From positions 62,001-126,000 of the forward strand of contig NZ_CDPP01000005.1 of assembly GCF_000829905.1 (NCBI RefSeq): 64,000 nt of DNA. Direction: 5' to 3'. The notes under the pieces are model-generated. The model saw only the letters and a list, made by a program, of their open reading frames with translations. It ran no database searches and was not told the DNA's origin. A program made the position numbers and the translations under genes. This document shows positions 1 to 9,136 of the stretch, one piece after another (within the stretch, counting starts at the first letter, position 1; the number at the start of each line of letters is the position of its first letter). The DNA is from Beduini massiliensis. Its GTDB lineage: Bacteria; Bacillota_I; Bacilli_A; Erysipelotrichales; Coprobacillaceae.

Positions 1-303
1 AATGGTCGAATAAAAGAGTATTCTTATAAAGACTTAAATACAATAGTACAATTATTAAAAGATTATCGCTTTGAAATTATCGGTACCAAAGGGAAAGAAA
101 ATGCACAAGTGTGCATTGGCGGAGCGGATGTGTCCGAATTTAATAATGAAACTTTTGAATCTAAATTGTCGGCGCATCTTTATGCCGGCGGAGAAATATT
201 AGATGTTGCCGGAGATTGCGGCGGATACAATCTGCATTTTGCTTTTGCCTGTGGAAATGCCATCGCAAAAGCGATTTATCAATCCTTATTAATGGAGGTA
301 TAG
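1..303 (+). CDS. HI0933-like FAD-dependent oxidoreductase, C-terminal end (partial)
   Basis: The reading frame is open from the first base to a TAG at 301-303, so the gene enters from outside the window and only about 100 residues are seen. The last 60 residues contain VCIGGADVSEF, then ESKLSAHLYAGGEILDVAG and DCGGYNLHFAFACGNA. This is the C-terminal FAD-binding signature of the HI0933/BaiN/YhiN flavoprotein family, in which the enzyme closes over FAD with a GELLDVxGxCGGYN motif. Members are usually near 400 residues and their physiological substrates are mostly unknown. The next gene is a second FAD protein whose ribosome site lies inside this gene's end, so the two are probably co-transcribed. 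Confidence 0.85.
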   Translation, partial: NGRIKEYSYKDLNTIVQLLKDYRFEIIGTKGKENAQVCIGGADVSEFNNETFESKLSAHLYAGGEILDVAGDCGGYNLHFAFACGNAIAKAIYQSLLMEV

Positions 304-305
304 AC

Positions 306-1886
306 GTGCTGAAAATAGCGAACGTTAAAGTAAAATTGAATACACCAGAAAGTGCTTATCCTAAGCTGATTTCACAATTGTTGAACGTCAGAACAAAGTG
401 CGTGAGCAATGTAATGTTATTGAAACGTTCCATTGATGCCCGTCGAAGAGATATTCATTATATCTGTAGTTTTGCCTTTAATTACAGCGGAGATGAGCAG
501 GCTTTAATAAACCATTCTAAATTATCATTAAGTGCTTATCACGAAGATGACTTTATGATTCCTCAAGTTCAGTCGAATGAAAAAGTGGTTGTGGTTGGAA
601 GTGGTCCAGCCGGACTGTTTTGTGCTTTGTCTTTAGCTTATGCGGGAATGAAGCCGATTTTGATCGAACGGGGAAAATGTGTTGAAGAAAGAAAAAAAGA
701 TATTCAAACATTTTGGCAGACAGGAAAATTAGATCCCAGCAGTAATGTTCAGTTTGGTGAAGGCGGAGCAGGAACATTTTCCGATGGGAAACTGACATCC
801 AATATTAAAGATAAAAGAAAAGATTATATTTTAAAAGAATTTGTAAAAGCAGGAGCACCCAAAGAAATTCTTTATGAAGCAAAAGCCCATATTGGAACAG
901 ATTATTTGGAACAGGTGGTTTTCAATATGCGGGAAACGATTCTTTCTCTTGGGGGACAGGTTCTTTTTGAAACAACTTTTATTGATTTTGAAGAAAAAAA
1001 CGGACAAGTAAAAAGTATTACTGTTTTAAAAGAGAATCAAAGACAAACACTATATTGTGATCATCTGGTATTGGCTTTAGGACATTCTGCTCGTGATACG
1101 TACCGTTTATTATATAAACGTGGTATTGAAATGAGAAGAAAACCATTTGCAGTGGGGGCAAGAATTGAGCATAAGCAAGCCATAATTAATCATAATCAAT
1201 ATAAACGCGATGACCTGCCGCTAAAAGCAGCAGATTACAAGTTGGCTTATCATGATAAACTTGGCAGAGGAGTATATACTTTCTGTATGTGTCCCGGTGG
1301 TTATGTCGTTGCCAGCAGTTCAAAAGAGGGCGGTGTCGTAACAAACGGAATGAGCGAGTTTGCCCGTGATGGAGAGAATGCCAACAGTGCAGTTCTGGTT
1401 TCTATCTTACCCGAGGATTTTGAGGGGGAAGATGTATTTGCCGGGATGAACTTTCAAATCCAATTAGAGGAAAAGGCATTTGAACTAGGTGGTGGAAATT
1501 ATCATGCACCTTGTCAGTTAGTAAAAGATTTTATGGAGAAAAAAACATCCGATCATTATGGTAAAGTAATACCGACCTATCAGCCAGGTGTTCAATTTGC
1601 CAATCTATGGGATTTATTTCCAACGTATATTTGTGAAGCAATGCGCGATGGATTGCGTGCTTTTGATAAAAAAATCAATGGGTTTGCAAATGAAGATGCG
1701 ATTCTAACAGCTGTGGAGAGCCGAAGTTCTTCACCGGTTAAAATTGTTCGCGATGAAAACTATCAGTGTAATATAGGCAATATCTATCCGATTGGCGAAG
1801 GAGCAGGTGCTGCCGGGGGAATTATGACGTCTGCAATCGATGGCATTAAATGTGCCCAGATCATCATAGCAGACAAAAATCTATAG
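306..1886 (+). CDS. FAD-dependent dehydrogenase of the COG2509 type
   Basis: A 526-residue soluble flavoprotein. I chose the GTG at 306 because GGAGGT lies 6-7 bases upstream; the frame extends further upstream but overlaps the preceding gene and has no ribosome site. Residues 1-90 form the N-terminal extension typical of COG2509 proteins. A Rossmann dinucleotide motif follows, GSGPAGLFCAL at about 98-108, with an acidic strand end (LIERG). GEGGAGTFSDGKL near 170 and the C-terminal GEGAGAAGGIMTSAIDG close the FAD site. The family is broadly conserved in Firmicutes, but its substrate is not established. It sits two bases after the HI0933-type flavoprotein and is followed 10 bases later by ktrB. 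Confidence 0.88.
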   Translation: MLKIANVKVKLNTPESAYPKLISQLLNVRTKCVSNVMLLKRSIDARRRDIHYICSFAFNYSGDEQALINHSKLSLSAYHEDDFMIPQVQSNEKVVVVGSGPAGLFCALSLAYAGMKPILIERGKCVEERKKDIQTFWQTGKLDPSSNVQFGEGGAGTFSDGKLTSNIKDKRKDYILKEFVKAGAPKEILYEAKAHIGTDYLEQVVFNMRETILSLGGQVLFETTFIDFEEKNGQVKSITVLKENQRQTLYCDHLVLALGHSARDTYRLLYKRGIEMRRKPFAVGARIEHKQAIINHNQYKRDDLPLKAADYKLAYHDKLGRGVYTFCMCPGGYVVASSSKEGGVVTNGMSEFARDGENANSAVLVSILPEDFEGEDVFAGMNFQIQLEEKAFELGGGNYHAPCQLVKDFMEKKTSDHYGKVIPTYQPGVQFANLWDLFPTYICEAMRDGLRAFDKKINGFANEDAILTAVESRSSSPVKIVRDENYQCNIGNIYPIGEGAGAAGGIMTSAIDGIKCAQIIIADKNL

Positions 1887-1896
1887 GGAGGCTTTT

Positions 1897-3285
1897 ATGA
1901 AAGAGGTTATCGTCCGAGGCAAAAAGAAAAGAATGATCAAGCCTACGCGCCAAATTGCTTTAAGCTTTTTAGTTGTAATCTTTATCGGTTCGCTTTTGCT
2001 GACTTTGCCTATTGCCAACAATGGAACACCGGCAAGATATTTAGACCATTTGTTTGTTGCGACTTCCGCAACCTGTGTGACGGGACTCGTTCCTTATCCA
2101 ACAGTTGATCAGTATTCTCTGTTTGGACAAATTGTCATTTTATGTCTGATTCAGATCGGTGGTTTAGGCTTTTTAACTTTTATGACATTGATTTATGTCA
2201 AAGCAAGAAAACGTTTATCATTTACATCAAAATTAGTCGTTCAAGAAGCGCTGAATGTTAATTCATTAAACAATTTATCTCATTTTTTAAGGAATATCGT
2301 TATTTATACATTCCTTTTTGAAGGGATTGGGGCATTGCTTTTATGCAGCCAGTTTATCCCTGATTATGGCTTGTTTAAAGGACTTTATATGGGAGTGTTT
2401 CATTCCATTTCCGCATTTTGTAATGCCGGATTTGATATTATTGGAGCAAGCAGTTTAGTTCCTTATCAAAATAATCTCATTATTAATTTTACAATCTGTA
2501 TTTTAATTATTATGGGTGGTTTGGGATTCTGTGTATGGTTTGATATTGCCAATAAGATAAAAGAAGGGTTTTCGTTTCGTAAATCAGCAGTACGTATTTT
2601 TAAATCATTGGAACTGCATTCCAAACTGGTATTAACGACAACTGTCTTTTTATTAGTTAGTGGTACGGTTCTTGTATATTTATTGGAATACAGTAATCCA
2701 AATACGATTGGCGGGATGGATGGCGGTTATAAGCTGATGGGAGCATTCTTTCAATCGACTACGCTGAGAACTGCCGGATTTGCGACAATCGACTGTGCAC
2801 AGCTGACGGTTGCGACTAAATTTATTATGTGTATCTATATGTTTATCGGTGGATCACCTGCCGGAACTGCCGGTGGGGTAAAAACCGTTACGTTTGCAGT
2901 TATTATGATTACCTTAAAATCATTGTTTAAAGGGGACGATAATGTCAATGTCTTTAAACGACGCATCGAGATCGACTTCTTAAAGCGTTCTTTATGTATC
3001 TTTATCTTCTCTTTAGCGTTAGTTGTCGTTGGTTTGTTCTGTTTAACGATTACAGAGGAACAAAGTTTTATCGATCTGTGCTTTGAAGCTTTCTCAGGCT
3101 TTGCAACGGTTGGATTAACAGCCGGGTTGACACCGTCATTAAGTGATGTCGGAAAGATTGTTATTATCATTTTAATGTATATTGGACGTATCGGACCTAT
3201 TACAATGATGTTGTCATTCATGAGAAAGTCACAAAAAAATACTGGGAACATGGTATTCCCAAAAGGCGAAATTATTATAGGGTAG
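1897..3285 (+). CDS. ktrB: Potassium uptake channel subunit KtrB (TrkH family)
   Basis: A 462-residue integral membrane protein. It has four M1-P-M2 units, each with a selectivity-filter loop: TGLV at 62-65, CNAGFD at 175-180, RTAGF at 291-295 and ATVGLTAG at 403-410. The filter glycines that define the Trk/Ktr/HKT superfamily are all present. An IGGSPAGTAGGVKT stretch at 317-330 matches the gating loop of KtrB. The length is that of KtrB rather than the longer TrkH. GGGAGG right after the previous stop provides the ribosome site. It lies directly before ktrA, so this is a complete two-component Ktr potassium uptake system. Confidence 0.95.
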   Translation: MKEVIVRGKKKRMIKPTRQIALSFLVVIFIGSLLLTLPIANNGTPARYLDHLFVATSATCVTGLVPYPTVDQYSLFGQIVILCLIQIGGLGFLTFMTLIYVKARKRLSFTSKLVVQEALNVNSLNNLSHFLRNIVIYTFLFEGIGALLLCSQFIPDYGLFKGLYMGVFHSISAFCNAGFDIIGASSLVPYQNNLIINFTICILIIMGGLGFCVWFDIANKIKEGFSFRKSAVRIFKSLELHSKLVLTTTVFLLVSGTVLVYLLEYSNPNTIGGMDGGYKLMGAFFQSTTLRTAGFATIDCAQLTVATKFIMCIYMFIGGSPAGTAGGVKTVTFAVIMITLKSLFKGDDNVNVFKRRIEIDFLKRSLCIFIFSLALVVVGLFCLTITEEQSFIDLCFEAFSGFATVGLTAGLTPSLSDVGKIVIIILMYIGRIGPITMMLSFMRKSQKNTGNMVFPKGEIIIG

Positions 3286-3294
3286 GAAAGAATT

Positions 3295-3969
3295 ATGTCA
3301 AACAAAAGAAAACAATTTGCAGTTATCGGTTTAGGTGTATTTGGTTCAACGATTGCCTCAAGCTTAGCTAAAATGGGGTATGAAGTATTGGCTGTCGATC
3401 GCGATATTACGTGTGTGGAACGTATTGCCGATACAGTTACAAAAGCAGTTCAAGCAGATGCGACAGATATCAATGAACTGCGTACTTTAGGAATTAGTGA
3501 ATTTGATACCGTGATTGTTGCGATTGGCAACCATTTAGAAGAAAGCATGCTTTCTGTTATGAATGTAAAAGAACTTGGGGTTCCTTATGTTTTAGCTAAA
3601 GCAAAAAACAAACAGTTTATGCAGATCTTATTGAAAATCGGAGCGGACCGTGTCGTACGTTCTGAAAAAGAAATGGGTGAGCGTGTCGCAAAAAGTCTGG
3701 TAAGAAAAAACATTATCGATATCATTGAAGTCGATAATGATTACAGTATTATTGAAATGAAGGCACCGGCGAGTTGGATTGGCAAGACCTTGAAGACATT
3801 AAATGTTCGTTCTGCTTATAAAATGAATATTTTAGCGATTCGCTACGCTAATCAAGAAAAACTGGTATTATCTGTAGATCCGAATTACGTGATTGAAGAT
3901 GGGGATCATTTCTTAGTCTTGGGAGAAACCGAGGCGGTTGAAAAATATGACTATTTAATTGAAAAATAA
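3295..3969 (+). CDS. ktrA: Potassium uptake regulatory subunit KtrA
   Basis: A 224-residue cytosolic RCK protein. The N-terminal Rossmann domain has GLGVFG at 12-17 and an acidic D35 at the end of the second strand (AVDRD), the usual site for NAD(H)/ATP/ADP binding in KtrA. The C-terminal TrkA-C domain (about 135-224, ending DGDHFLVLG) is the one that binds c-di-AMP in Gram-positive KtrA proteins; that part is family knowledge, not visible here. An octameric KtrA ring gates KtrB. The gene starts 9 bases after ktrB, and its stop abuts the stop of the convergent phosphodiesterase gene. Confidence 0.95.
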   Translation: MSNKRKQFAVIGLGVFGSTIASSLAKMGYEVLAVDRDITCVERIADTVTKAVQADATDINELRTLGISEFDTVIVAIGNHLEESMLSVMNVKELGVPYVLAKAKNKQFMQILLKIGADRVVRSEKEMGERVAKSLVRKNIIDIIEVDNDYSIIEMKAPASWIGKTLKTLNVRSAYKMNILAIRYANQEKLVLSVDPNYVIEDGDHFLVLGETEAVEKYDYLIEK

Positions 3970-4500
3970 TTATTTGCCAAAGAGCCTTTTGAATAAAGAG
4001 ACTCTTTTTTTAGGTTCAAATAAGTGATCGATGTTTTCAAATGTTTTAGCATGGAAAAAATGACACGTATCATCTTCTAAAACACAATAGCAAGGAACAA
4101 AAATCTGTCCGCCGCGAGGAAAGGCCACACTGCCCGGATTGATAAATGTTATTGAATTGATGACTTGCTGATTAGGATGATGGGTATGCCCGTATAAAAC
4201 ATAATCTGCCTGTTTTTGCTGGGCGGTATGATAGAGTTCGTTTAAACCAAGATCTACTTGATAGGGATCACCATGCGTGATAAAAAACTGTTTATGGTCT
4301 ATTGTCAGCAATAGTTCTTTAGGGAAATCGCTATAATCATTGTTTCCTTTAACGATATAAAAATTGGGAATGCCCGCCTGATCCATCGGTTTTCCGACAT
4401 CACCGCAATGAATGTAGCAATCCGCATCGGGATAATGCGCAATGATCGCCATGACCGTTTCATTTTTAAGATGAGAGTCACTCATAATAATTATTTTCAT
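3970..4500 (-). CDS. YfcE/MJ0936-family metallophosphoesterase
   Basis: A 176-residue calcineurin-like phosphodiesterase. It has the full metal-binding set: DSH at 8-10, GD at 33-34, GNND at 52-55, HG at 76-77 and GHTH at 104-107, plus the NPGS turn that ends this subfamily's core. The family includes E. coli YfcE and B. subtilis YsnB, which cleave phosphodiester bonds with Mn or Ni; natural substrates are uncertain. AAGGAAGG lies just upstream of the ATG on this strand. A C-terminal extension rich in Lys and Phe (about 150-176) goes beyond the minimal domain. It is monocistronic and convergent with ktrA. Confidence 0.9.
   Translation of the reverse strand: MKIIIMSDSHLKNETVMAIIAHYPDADCYIHCGDVGKPMDQAGIPNFYIVKGNNDYSDFPKELLLTIDHKQFFITHGDPYQVDLGLNELYHTAQQKQADYVLYGHTHHPNQQVINSITFINPGSVAFPRGGQIFVPCYCVLEDDTCHFFHAKTFENIDHLFEPKKRVSLFKRLFGK
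3979..4011 (+). terminator. Possible terminator of the ktrBA operon
   Basis: AAAGAG (3979-3984) can pair with CTCTTT (4002-4007), followed by a T run. The loop is long (17 bases) and the hairpin lies inside the 3' end of the opposite gene, so this is a weak call. Confidence 0.35.
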
Positions 4501-4512
4501 AGGTATCCTTCC

Positions 4513-4541
4513 TTTAATAAAAATGGGTTTTATGCTATTAT
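4513..4541 (+). promoter_or_regulatory. Sigma-A promoter for the ABC transporter operon
   Basis: TTTAAT (4513-4518), a 17-base spacer and TATTAT (4536-4541), preceded by an extended -10 TGC. It lies 30 bases before the ATPase start codon. Confidence 0.5.
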
Positions 4542-4570
4542 ATTAACATGATAGAAGAAAGAAAGCGAGG

Positions 4571-5281
4571 ATGAATATGCGCTCATTTATTGAATTTAAA
4601 GACGTTAAAAAGTCTTATGTCATGGGAGAAGTGACCATTAATGCCAGTGATGGCGTTAACTTTGAAATTGATCAGGGAGAGTTTGTGGTCATCGTAGGGG
4701 CTTCGGGAGCTGGAAAGACGACGATCCTAAACCTTTTAGGGGGAATGGATTCGCCTACCAGTGGAACAATCTACGTTGATGATACGAATATTGCCAGCTT
4801 TGATCAGCAGCAGCTGACTAAATATCGTCGTGACGATATTGGCTTTGTGTTTCAATTTTATAACCTGATTCAGAATTTAACGGCTCTGGAAAATGTCGAA
4901 TTGGCATCTCAGATTTGCAAAAATCCGTTGGATTCCAATGAAGTTATGGATCGCGTAGGCTTAGATGAACGTAAAGCCAACTTCCCGGCACAATTGTCCG
5001 GTGGGGAACAGCAGCGTGTTGCGATTGCCAGAGCGATTGCGAAAAATCCAAAATTGCTTCTTTGTGATGAGCCCACAGGAGCCTTAGACTATAAAACCGG
5101 TAAAACTATTTTAAAACTATTAAGAGAAATGGCAGATCGCTATAAAATGACAGTTGTTGTGATTACACATAACTTAGCCATTGCCCCAATGGCGGATCGT
5201 GTCATTCATCTCAAAAATGGAAAAGTAGAAGATATGGAACTCAATCCAGAACCTACTTCAATTGATTTAATTGAGTGGTAA
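4571..5281 (+). CDS. ABC transporter ATP-binding protein (MacB/LolD type)
   Basis: A 236-residue nucleotide-binding subunit. Walker A is GASGAGKTT at 43-51, the Q-loop is Q95 ([10 protein letters not shown]), the signature is LSGGEQ at 142-147, Walker B is LLLCDEPTG with catalytic E167, and the switch histidine is H200. The type VII/MacB-LolD class is indicated by the FQFYNL Q-loop and by the FtsX-type permease that starts one base after the stop codon. Such pairs act as mechanotransmitters or extruders rather than classic importers. A second in-frame ATG at 4577 is possible; the first is better placed after GCGAGG. Confidence 0.93.
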   Translation: MNMRSFIEFKDVKKSYVMGEVTINASDGVNFEIDQGEFVVIVGASGAGKTTILNLLGGMDSPTSGTIYVDDTNIASFDQQQLTKYRRDDIGFVFQFYNLIQNLTALENVELASQICKNPLDSNEVMDRVGLDERKANFPAQLSGGEQQRVAIARAIAKNPKLLLCDEPTGALDYKTGKTILKLLREMADRYKMTVVVITHNLAIAPMADRVIHLKNGKVEDMELNPEPTSIDLIEW

Positions 5282-5282
5282 G

Positions 5283-8200
5283 ATGAAGAAAAAAGCTTAT
5301 CAACTGGTTTTTAGAAGAGGGCTTAGAAAAACAAAATCTCGTTTTCTTTCTATCTTTGTCATTGTTTTTTTAGGAGCTTCCTTTTTTGCGGGACTGCGAA
5401 ATACTCCGATCACGATGCAAAAATCGATGGACGCCTATTTGAAACAGCATGAATACGGAGATTTAAACCTTATTTCCTCTTTTGGCTTTACACAGGCTGA
5501 TATGGATAAAATCGGAGCTGTCGAAGGCGTTAGTAAAATCGAGGGAACGTATCGAACCGATAGTGTATTGAAACAAGAAGATTTAAAAAAAGAAGTCAAT
5601 GTGATCCTCCATGGGCAAACACAAAAGTTTTATACCCCCGATATCATTGAAGGACGTGATATTGAAAATGATGGAGAATGTCTTATTGATGCGCGTTTGG
5701 AAAATTTGGACTTATTAGATAAAACCATTACAATTCAAAATGATACAGGTGAATTGAATTTGAAAGTAGTGGGCATCATCCATGACTCTCGTTATATATC
5801 GAATATTCAAAGGGGAACAAACACTTATACGAATGCTGATAATGAAGGGTTCGTTATTGCCAAAAGCAATGAAGTAAAAACGATTGCGATACCAAATGAA
5901 TTAGAAGATCTGCGTCAGCATGAAAATATTTATAATGAAATCGTAGTGGGCTATGAAGATAGTCAGACGATTGGATATTTTGATTCTCAATATGATGATG
6001 CGACCCGTATCGTGAAAGCGAATATTACTGATATGCTTCAAAATGACTTGGTGAAGACGAAAAAAGAAATTGTTGGACGTTATGAAGCGGAGTTAAGTGG
6101 TCCTTTGAAAGCATATCAAGATGGATTGGAAGAATATAATCGCAACAAGGATGAATTTACGAAAACTGTAAACAATGCCAAGATTCAATTGCTGGAAGGT
6201 AAAATAACGATTATTGAAAATAAAAAGCAATTATTGGATGCACAGAGTCAGTTGAATGAACAAACGGCAGCCGCCGGAGAAGAAATTGATTCTTTAAATC
6301 AGAAAATCAAACAATATCAAGAAGAGATCAATGCGATTCCAAAAGTAGATGTCACTTTACCAGAGGAACCAGCGGATCCGGTTATCCCTCCGCAAGATCA
6401 GATCAACCAAGAAGCCAATAAAAGTTTAGAAGCATTAAAAGATAAAGTGAATGTTATGAGTGAAGAACTGCGGACGACATTAGATGGTGTCAAACAGTTA
6501 ATCAATGCCAATGTGGAATTAACAAAAGCCAATAATGAATTAGAAAAAGCTTCTTTAGAAATACAAAAACAAGAAGCGGCTTTGGAAAATACAGAGATTG
6601 ATACTACTCGTCAGCTGGAAGAAGCTAAAGCACAGTTAGATGATGCCAAGATACAGATCGATGAAGCTCAACAGAAAATAAAAGATATTCCGGATGGGGT
6701 CTTATATTCTTTAACGAAAAATGAAAATGCAGGGGTAGTCAGCTATCAAAATGATACACAGGCTATGGATGCTTTATCAAAAGTTTTTCCGCTGATGTTC
6801 TTTTTAGTGGCAGCTTTAGTATCACTGACAACGATGACTCGTATGGTGGAGGAACAGCGTCTGCAAAACGGAACGTTAAGAGCATTGGGGTATTCAAAGA
6901 AAGATGTTATGTTGTTGTATATTCGATATGTATTATTAGCGACTTTCTTTGCTAGTCTATTGGGAATTGCTTTTGGGACGGTATTCTTTACCAATATTAT
7001 CTATTATTTATATACGAGTCTGCTTTATCAGGTGAATGCCGCCATTCATATTCATTTAACCGCATTTATTATTCCGCTGACGTTGTTTATTTCAGTTATC
7101 ATTACATTAGCGGTTACAGCTTATGTGATTTATGATGAACTAAACAGCGAACCGGCAGTACTTCTGCGTCCTAAACCTCCAAAATTAGGGAAACGTATCT
7201 TCTTAGAAAAGATAAATGTGATTTGGAAACGTCTGAACTTTAATCAAAAGGTCACCGTGCGTAATATGTTCCGTTATAAAAAACGTTTCTTCATGTCGAT
7301 TGCGGGGATTGCCGGCTGCAGTGCTTTAATTGTCACCGGATTTGGAATTAAAAATTCTATAAAACAAATTATCCCATTACAATTTAGTGAAGTGTGGAAT
7401 TATGATGGAAGTGTCAGCTTAGATGATGAAATCGACAGTGAGCATTTGACAGCGATCGTGAATAATGTCAATGCTCAATACAATGTGGCAGAAGCGATGG
7501 CAATCAGTGAAAAAGCAACGGCTATCACGTCTTCAAAACACGCTAAAGAGCTAAATGGTACATTCAGGGTGCTTTCAGAACGTTATAATGATTTAGTGCA
7601 TTATTACGACGATGACCTTAATAAACTGCCTTTAGAAGACGATGGCGTTATCATCAGTAAGAAAGCTGCGGAATTATTGAAAGTCAAGGCAGGAGAAGAA
7701 ATTACATTAACGATTCATGATCAATCCTATTCGGTGACAGTCTCAAATATTTGTGAAAACTATTACGGACATTTTGTGTATATGTCAAAAACCATGTATG
7801 AAGATTTAACGAAGGAAACTTTATCTTATAATCAGATTTTATTCAGAATGAAAGATAACAATACGGAGTTGGAAGATCCGCTTGCTGCGGTCTTAAAGGA
7901 GCAGGAGCATGTCAAGAGCGTGCAGTTTATGTCCAGTGCAAGTGACAACTTTAATACAATGATCAAAAGTATTGATATCGTTGTAGTGATCATTATTGTA
8001 GTAGCGGCAATCCTTGCTTTTGTTGTTTTATATAATCTAACAAACATCAACATACAGGAGCGTATGAATGAGATTGCGACGATAAAGGTGTTAGGCTTTT
8101 ATCCAAAAGAAGTCTACGATTATGTCTTTAGAGAAAACATTCTCTTATCGGGCATTGGTGCTGTTTTAGGATTGGTATTTGGAACCATGCTGCATCAATT

Positions 8201-8372
8201 TGTTATTCGTACTGTAGAAATCGATGCAACGATGTTCTATCGTTCTTTAAATCTAATGAGTTATGTCTATGCATTAGTTTTAACCATTTTATTTACGTTT
8301 ATTATCAATCGTATTATGCGCAGGAGTTTGGATGAAATTGATATGATCGAATCTCTAAAAAGCATTGAATAA
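5283..8372 (+). CDS. Large FtsX-like ABC permease with extracytoplasmic coiled coil
   Basis: A 1029-residue membrane protein, started at the ATG at 5283 just after the ATPase stop; an in-frame TTG at 5271 lacks a better ribosome site. One membrane helix near residues 19-37 is followed by a MacB-like periplasmic-core region. Residues about 259-472 form a long Glu/Lys/Gln-rich coiled coil, broken by a proline-rich stretch near 355-371, so it probably folds as a hairpin. An FtsX domain follows (helices from about 500 to 625), then a second extracytoplasmic domain after a helix near 670, and a second FtsX domain from about 895 to 1010. This double-FtsX build suits a single-polypeptide type VII permease. 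The cargo is unknown; lipoprotein or peptide handling, or mechanical signalling to a wall hydrolase, are options. No two-component genes adjoin it. Confidence 0.87.
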   Translation: MKKKAYQLVFRRGLRKTKSRFLSIFVIVFLGASFFAGLRNTPITMQKSMDAYLKQHEYGDLNLISSFGFTQADMDKIGAVEGVSKIEGTYRTDSVLKQEDLKKEVNVILHGQTQKFYTPDIIEGRDIENDGECLIDARLENLDLLDKTITIQNDTGELNLKVVGIIHDSRYISNIQRGTNTYTNADNEGFVIAKSNEVKTIAIPNELEDLRQHENIYNEIVVGYEDSQTIGYFDSQYDDATRIVKANITDMLQNDLVKTKKEIVGRYEAELSGPLKAYQDGLEEYNRNKDEFTKTVNNAKIQLLEGKITIIENKKQLLDAQSQLNEQTAAAGEEIDSLNQKIKQYQEEINAIPKVDVTLPEEPADPVIPPQDQINQEANKSLEALKDKVNVMSEELRTTLDGVKQLINANVELTKANNELEKASLEIQKQEAALENTEIDTTRQLEEAKAQLDDAKIQIDEAQQKIKDIPDGVLYSLTKNENAGVVSYQNDTQAMDALSKVFPLMFFLVAALVSLTTMTRMVEEQRLQNGTLRALGYSKKDVMLLYIRYVLLATFFASLLGIAFGTVFFTNIIYYLYTSLLYQVNAAIHIHLTAFIIPLTLFISVIITLAVTAYVIYDELNSEPAVLLRPKPPKLGKRIFLEKINVIWKRLNFNQKVTVRNMFRYKKRFFMSIAGIAGCSALIVTGFGIKNSIKQIIPLQFSEVWNYDGSVSLDDEIDSEHLTAIVNNVNAQYNVAEAMAISEKATAITSSKHAKELNGTFRVLSERYNDLVHYYDDDLNKLPLEDDGVIISKKAAELLKVKAGEEITLTIHDQSYSVTVSNICENYYGHFVYMSKTMYEDLTKETLSYNQILFRMKDNNTELEDPLAAVLKEQEHVKSVQFMSSASDNFNTMIKSIDIVVVIIIVVAAILAFVVLYNLTNINIQERMNEIATIKVLGFYPKEVYDYVFRENILLSGIGAVLGLVFGTMLHQFVIRTVEIDATMFYRSLNLMSYVYALVLTILFTFIINRIMRRSLDEIDMIESLKSIE

Positions 8373-8376
8373 TATG

Positions 8377-8415
8377 AAAAGGATGCTCTCTGATTTCTAA
8401 GAGACATCCTTTTTT
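8377..8415 (+). terminator. Rho-independent terminator of the ABC operon
   Basis: AAAAGGATG and TCTC pair with GAGA and CATCCTTTT with a single bulged base, followed by a T run. It lies 5 bases after the permease stop. Confidence 0.85.
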
Positions 8416-8430
8416 AACTAAGCATTTACA

Positions 8431-8781
8431 TTATAATTTTTCAAATTGATCAATAAAATACTTGCGCTGAATTTTTAAACTGTTTTTTAATTTCTTAGTA
8501 AGATACTCGCTTAACGATACCGAAAGCAACAGGTACCCCGCAATTTCAAATAAGGTTAAAGACAAGATAAAGGGCTGTTTAAAAATAAAGTAAAGCATCA
8601 TCGAGAATGCCAGAATATACATCGCGTATCTTAAACTTTTCCCTCCTAAAAATAAATCATAAATGGAAGCGCGAGCTTGCTTAAGTGTATCATTGATGTG
8701 TCGGATATACATAGCACATTTTTCTTTTGTAAGTTCTTCATCAGGATTAATAAAGTCTTGAACGATTTCAATTTTTATCAT
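8431..8781 (-). CDS. Small two-helix membrane protein, unknown function
   Basis: A 116-residue protein I do not recognise. Residues 1-48 are hydrophilic and acidic to basic. Two membrane helices follow at about 52-68 and 71-91 with a very short turn, then a basic C-terminal tail (KKLKNSLKIQRKY), so both ends should face the cytoplasm. AAGGAGG lies 8 bases before the ATG on this strand, and an extended -10 box sits upstream, so it is very likely expressed. It stands alone between a terminator and a long AT-rich gap. Confidence 0.7.
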   Translation of the reverse strand: MIKIEIVQDFINPDEELTKEKCAMYIRHINDTLKQARASIYDLFLGGKSLRYAMYILAFSMMLYFIFKQPFILSLTLFEIAGYLLLSVSLSEYLTKKLKNSLKIQRKYFIDQFEKL

Positions 8782-8803
8782 AATTAACCTCCTTAATGTA
8801 TTT

Positions 8804-8832
8804 ATTATACCAATTTATAAAAAAATATACCA
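8804..8832 (-). promoter_or_regulatory. Promoter with tandem TGGTATA elements
   Basis: On the minus strand an extended -10 (TGG then TATAAT, plus-strand 8804-8809) lies 22 bases before the small membrane gene. The heptamer TGGTATA occurs twice, at 8806-8812 and 8826-8832, exactly 20 bases apart, once in the -10 and once in the -35 region. The promoter is likely; an operator role for the repeat is a guess. Confidence 0.45.
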
Positions 8833-9074
8833 GTATAATGCACCTGAGTTATACAAAGATCAACGAAGAAACAATAGGGGAATAACGAATTGAAATCATA
8901 AATATTATTTATAAAAATTAGGAGTTTTCATTTTATTTAGAATTGGTAAAGATGACATTTTTAAAAATAAAGCGAAAGGTTAATATAAATTGTAGAATTA
9001 TGTAAAATATTATTTATATATTTACTAAATAGTCGATAAAATTTTAAATAAAATTTGTTAAATCTTTAAAATCA
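8833..9074. other. AT-rich intergenic region
   Basis: Together with its flanks this is a gap of about 355 bases between divergent genes. It is very AT-rich, with many A/T runs (for example 8990-9065). I find no open frame with a ribosome site, no RNA-gene fold and no long inverted repeat. It probably holds only promoters and upstream AT elements for the wall hydrolase. Confidence 0.5.
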
Positions 9075-9104
9075 TTGGATTTTCTTAATTGAGTCTTGTA
9101 TAAT
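9075..9104 (+). promoter_or_regulatory. Sigma-A promoter of the NlpC/P60 gene
   Basis: TTGGAT (9075-9080), an 18-base spacer and a perfect TATAAT (9099-9104), 32 bases before the start codon, within very AT-rich DNA. Confidence 0.6.
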
Positions 9105-9136
9105 GAAGATATCAATAAGGTGAAAGGGGGCGTTTG

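Noticed and set aside
2835-3305. 156-codon minus-strand frame inside ktrB
   Set aside because: It lies wholly antisense to a clear KtrB coding region, has no ribosome site, and reads as a reverse-frame shadow of membrane codons.
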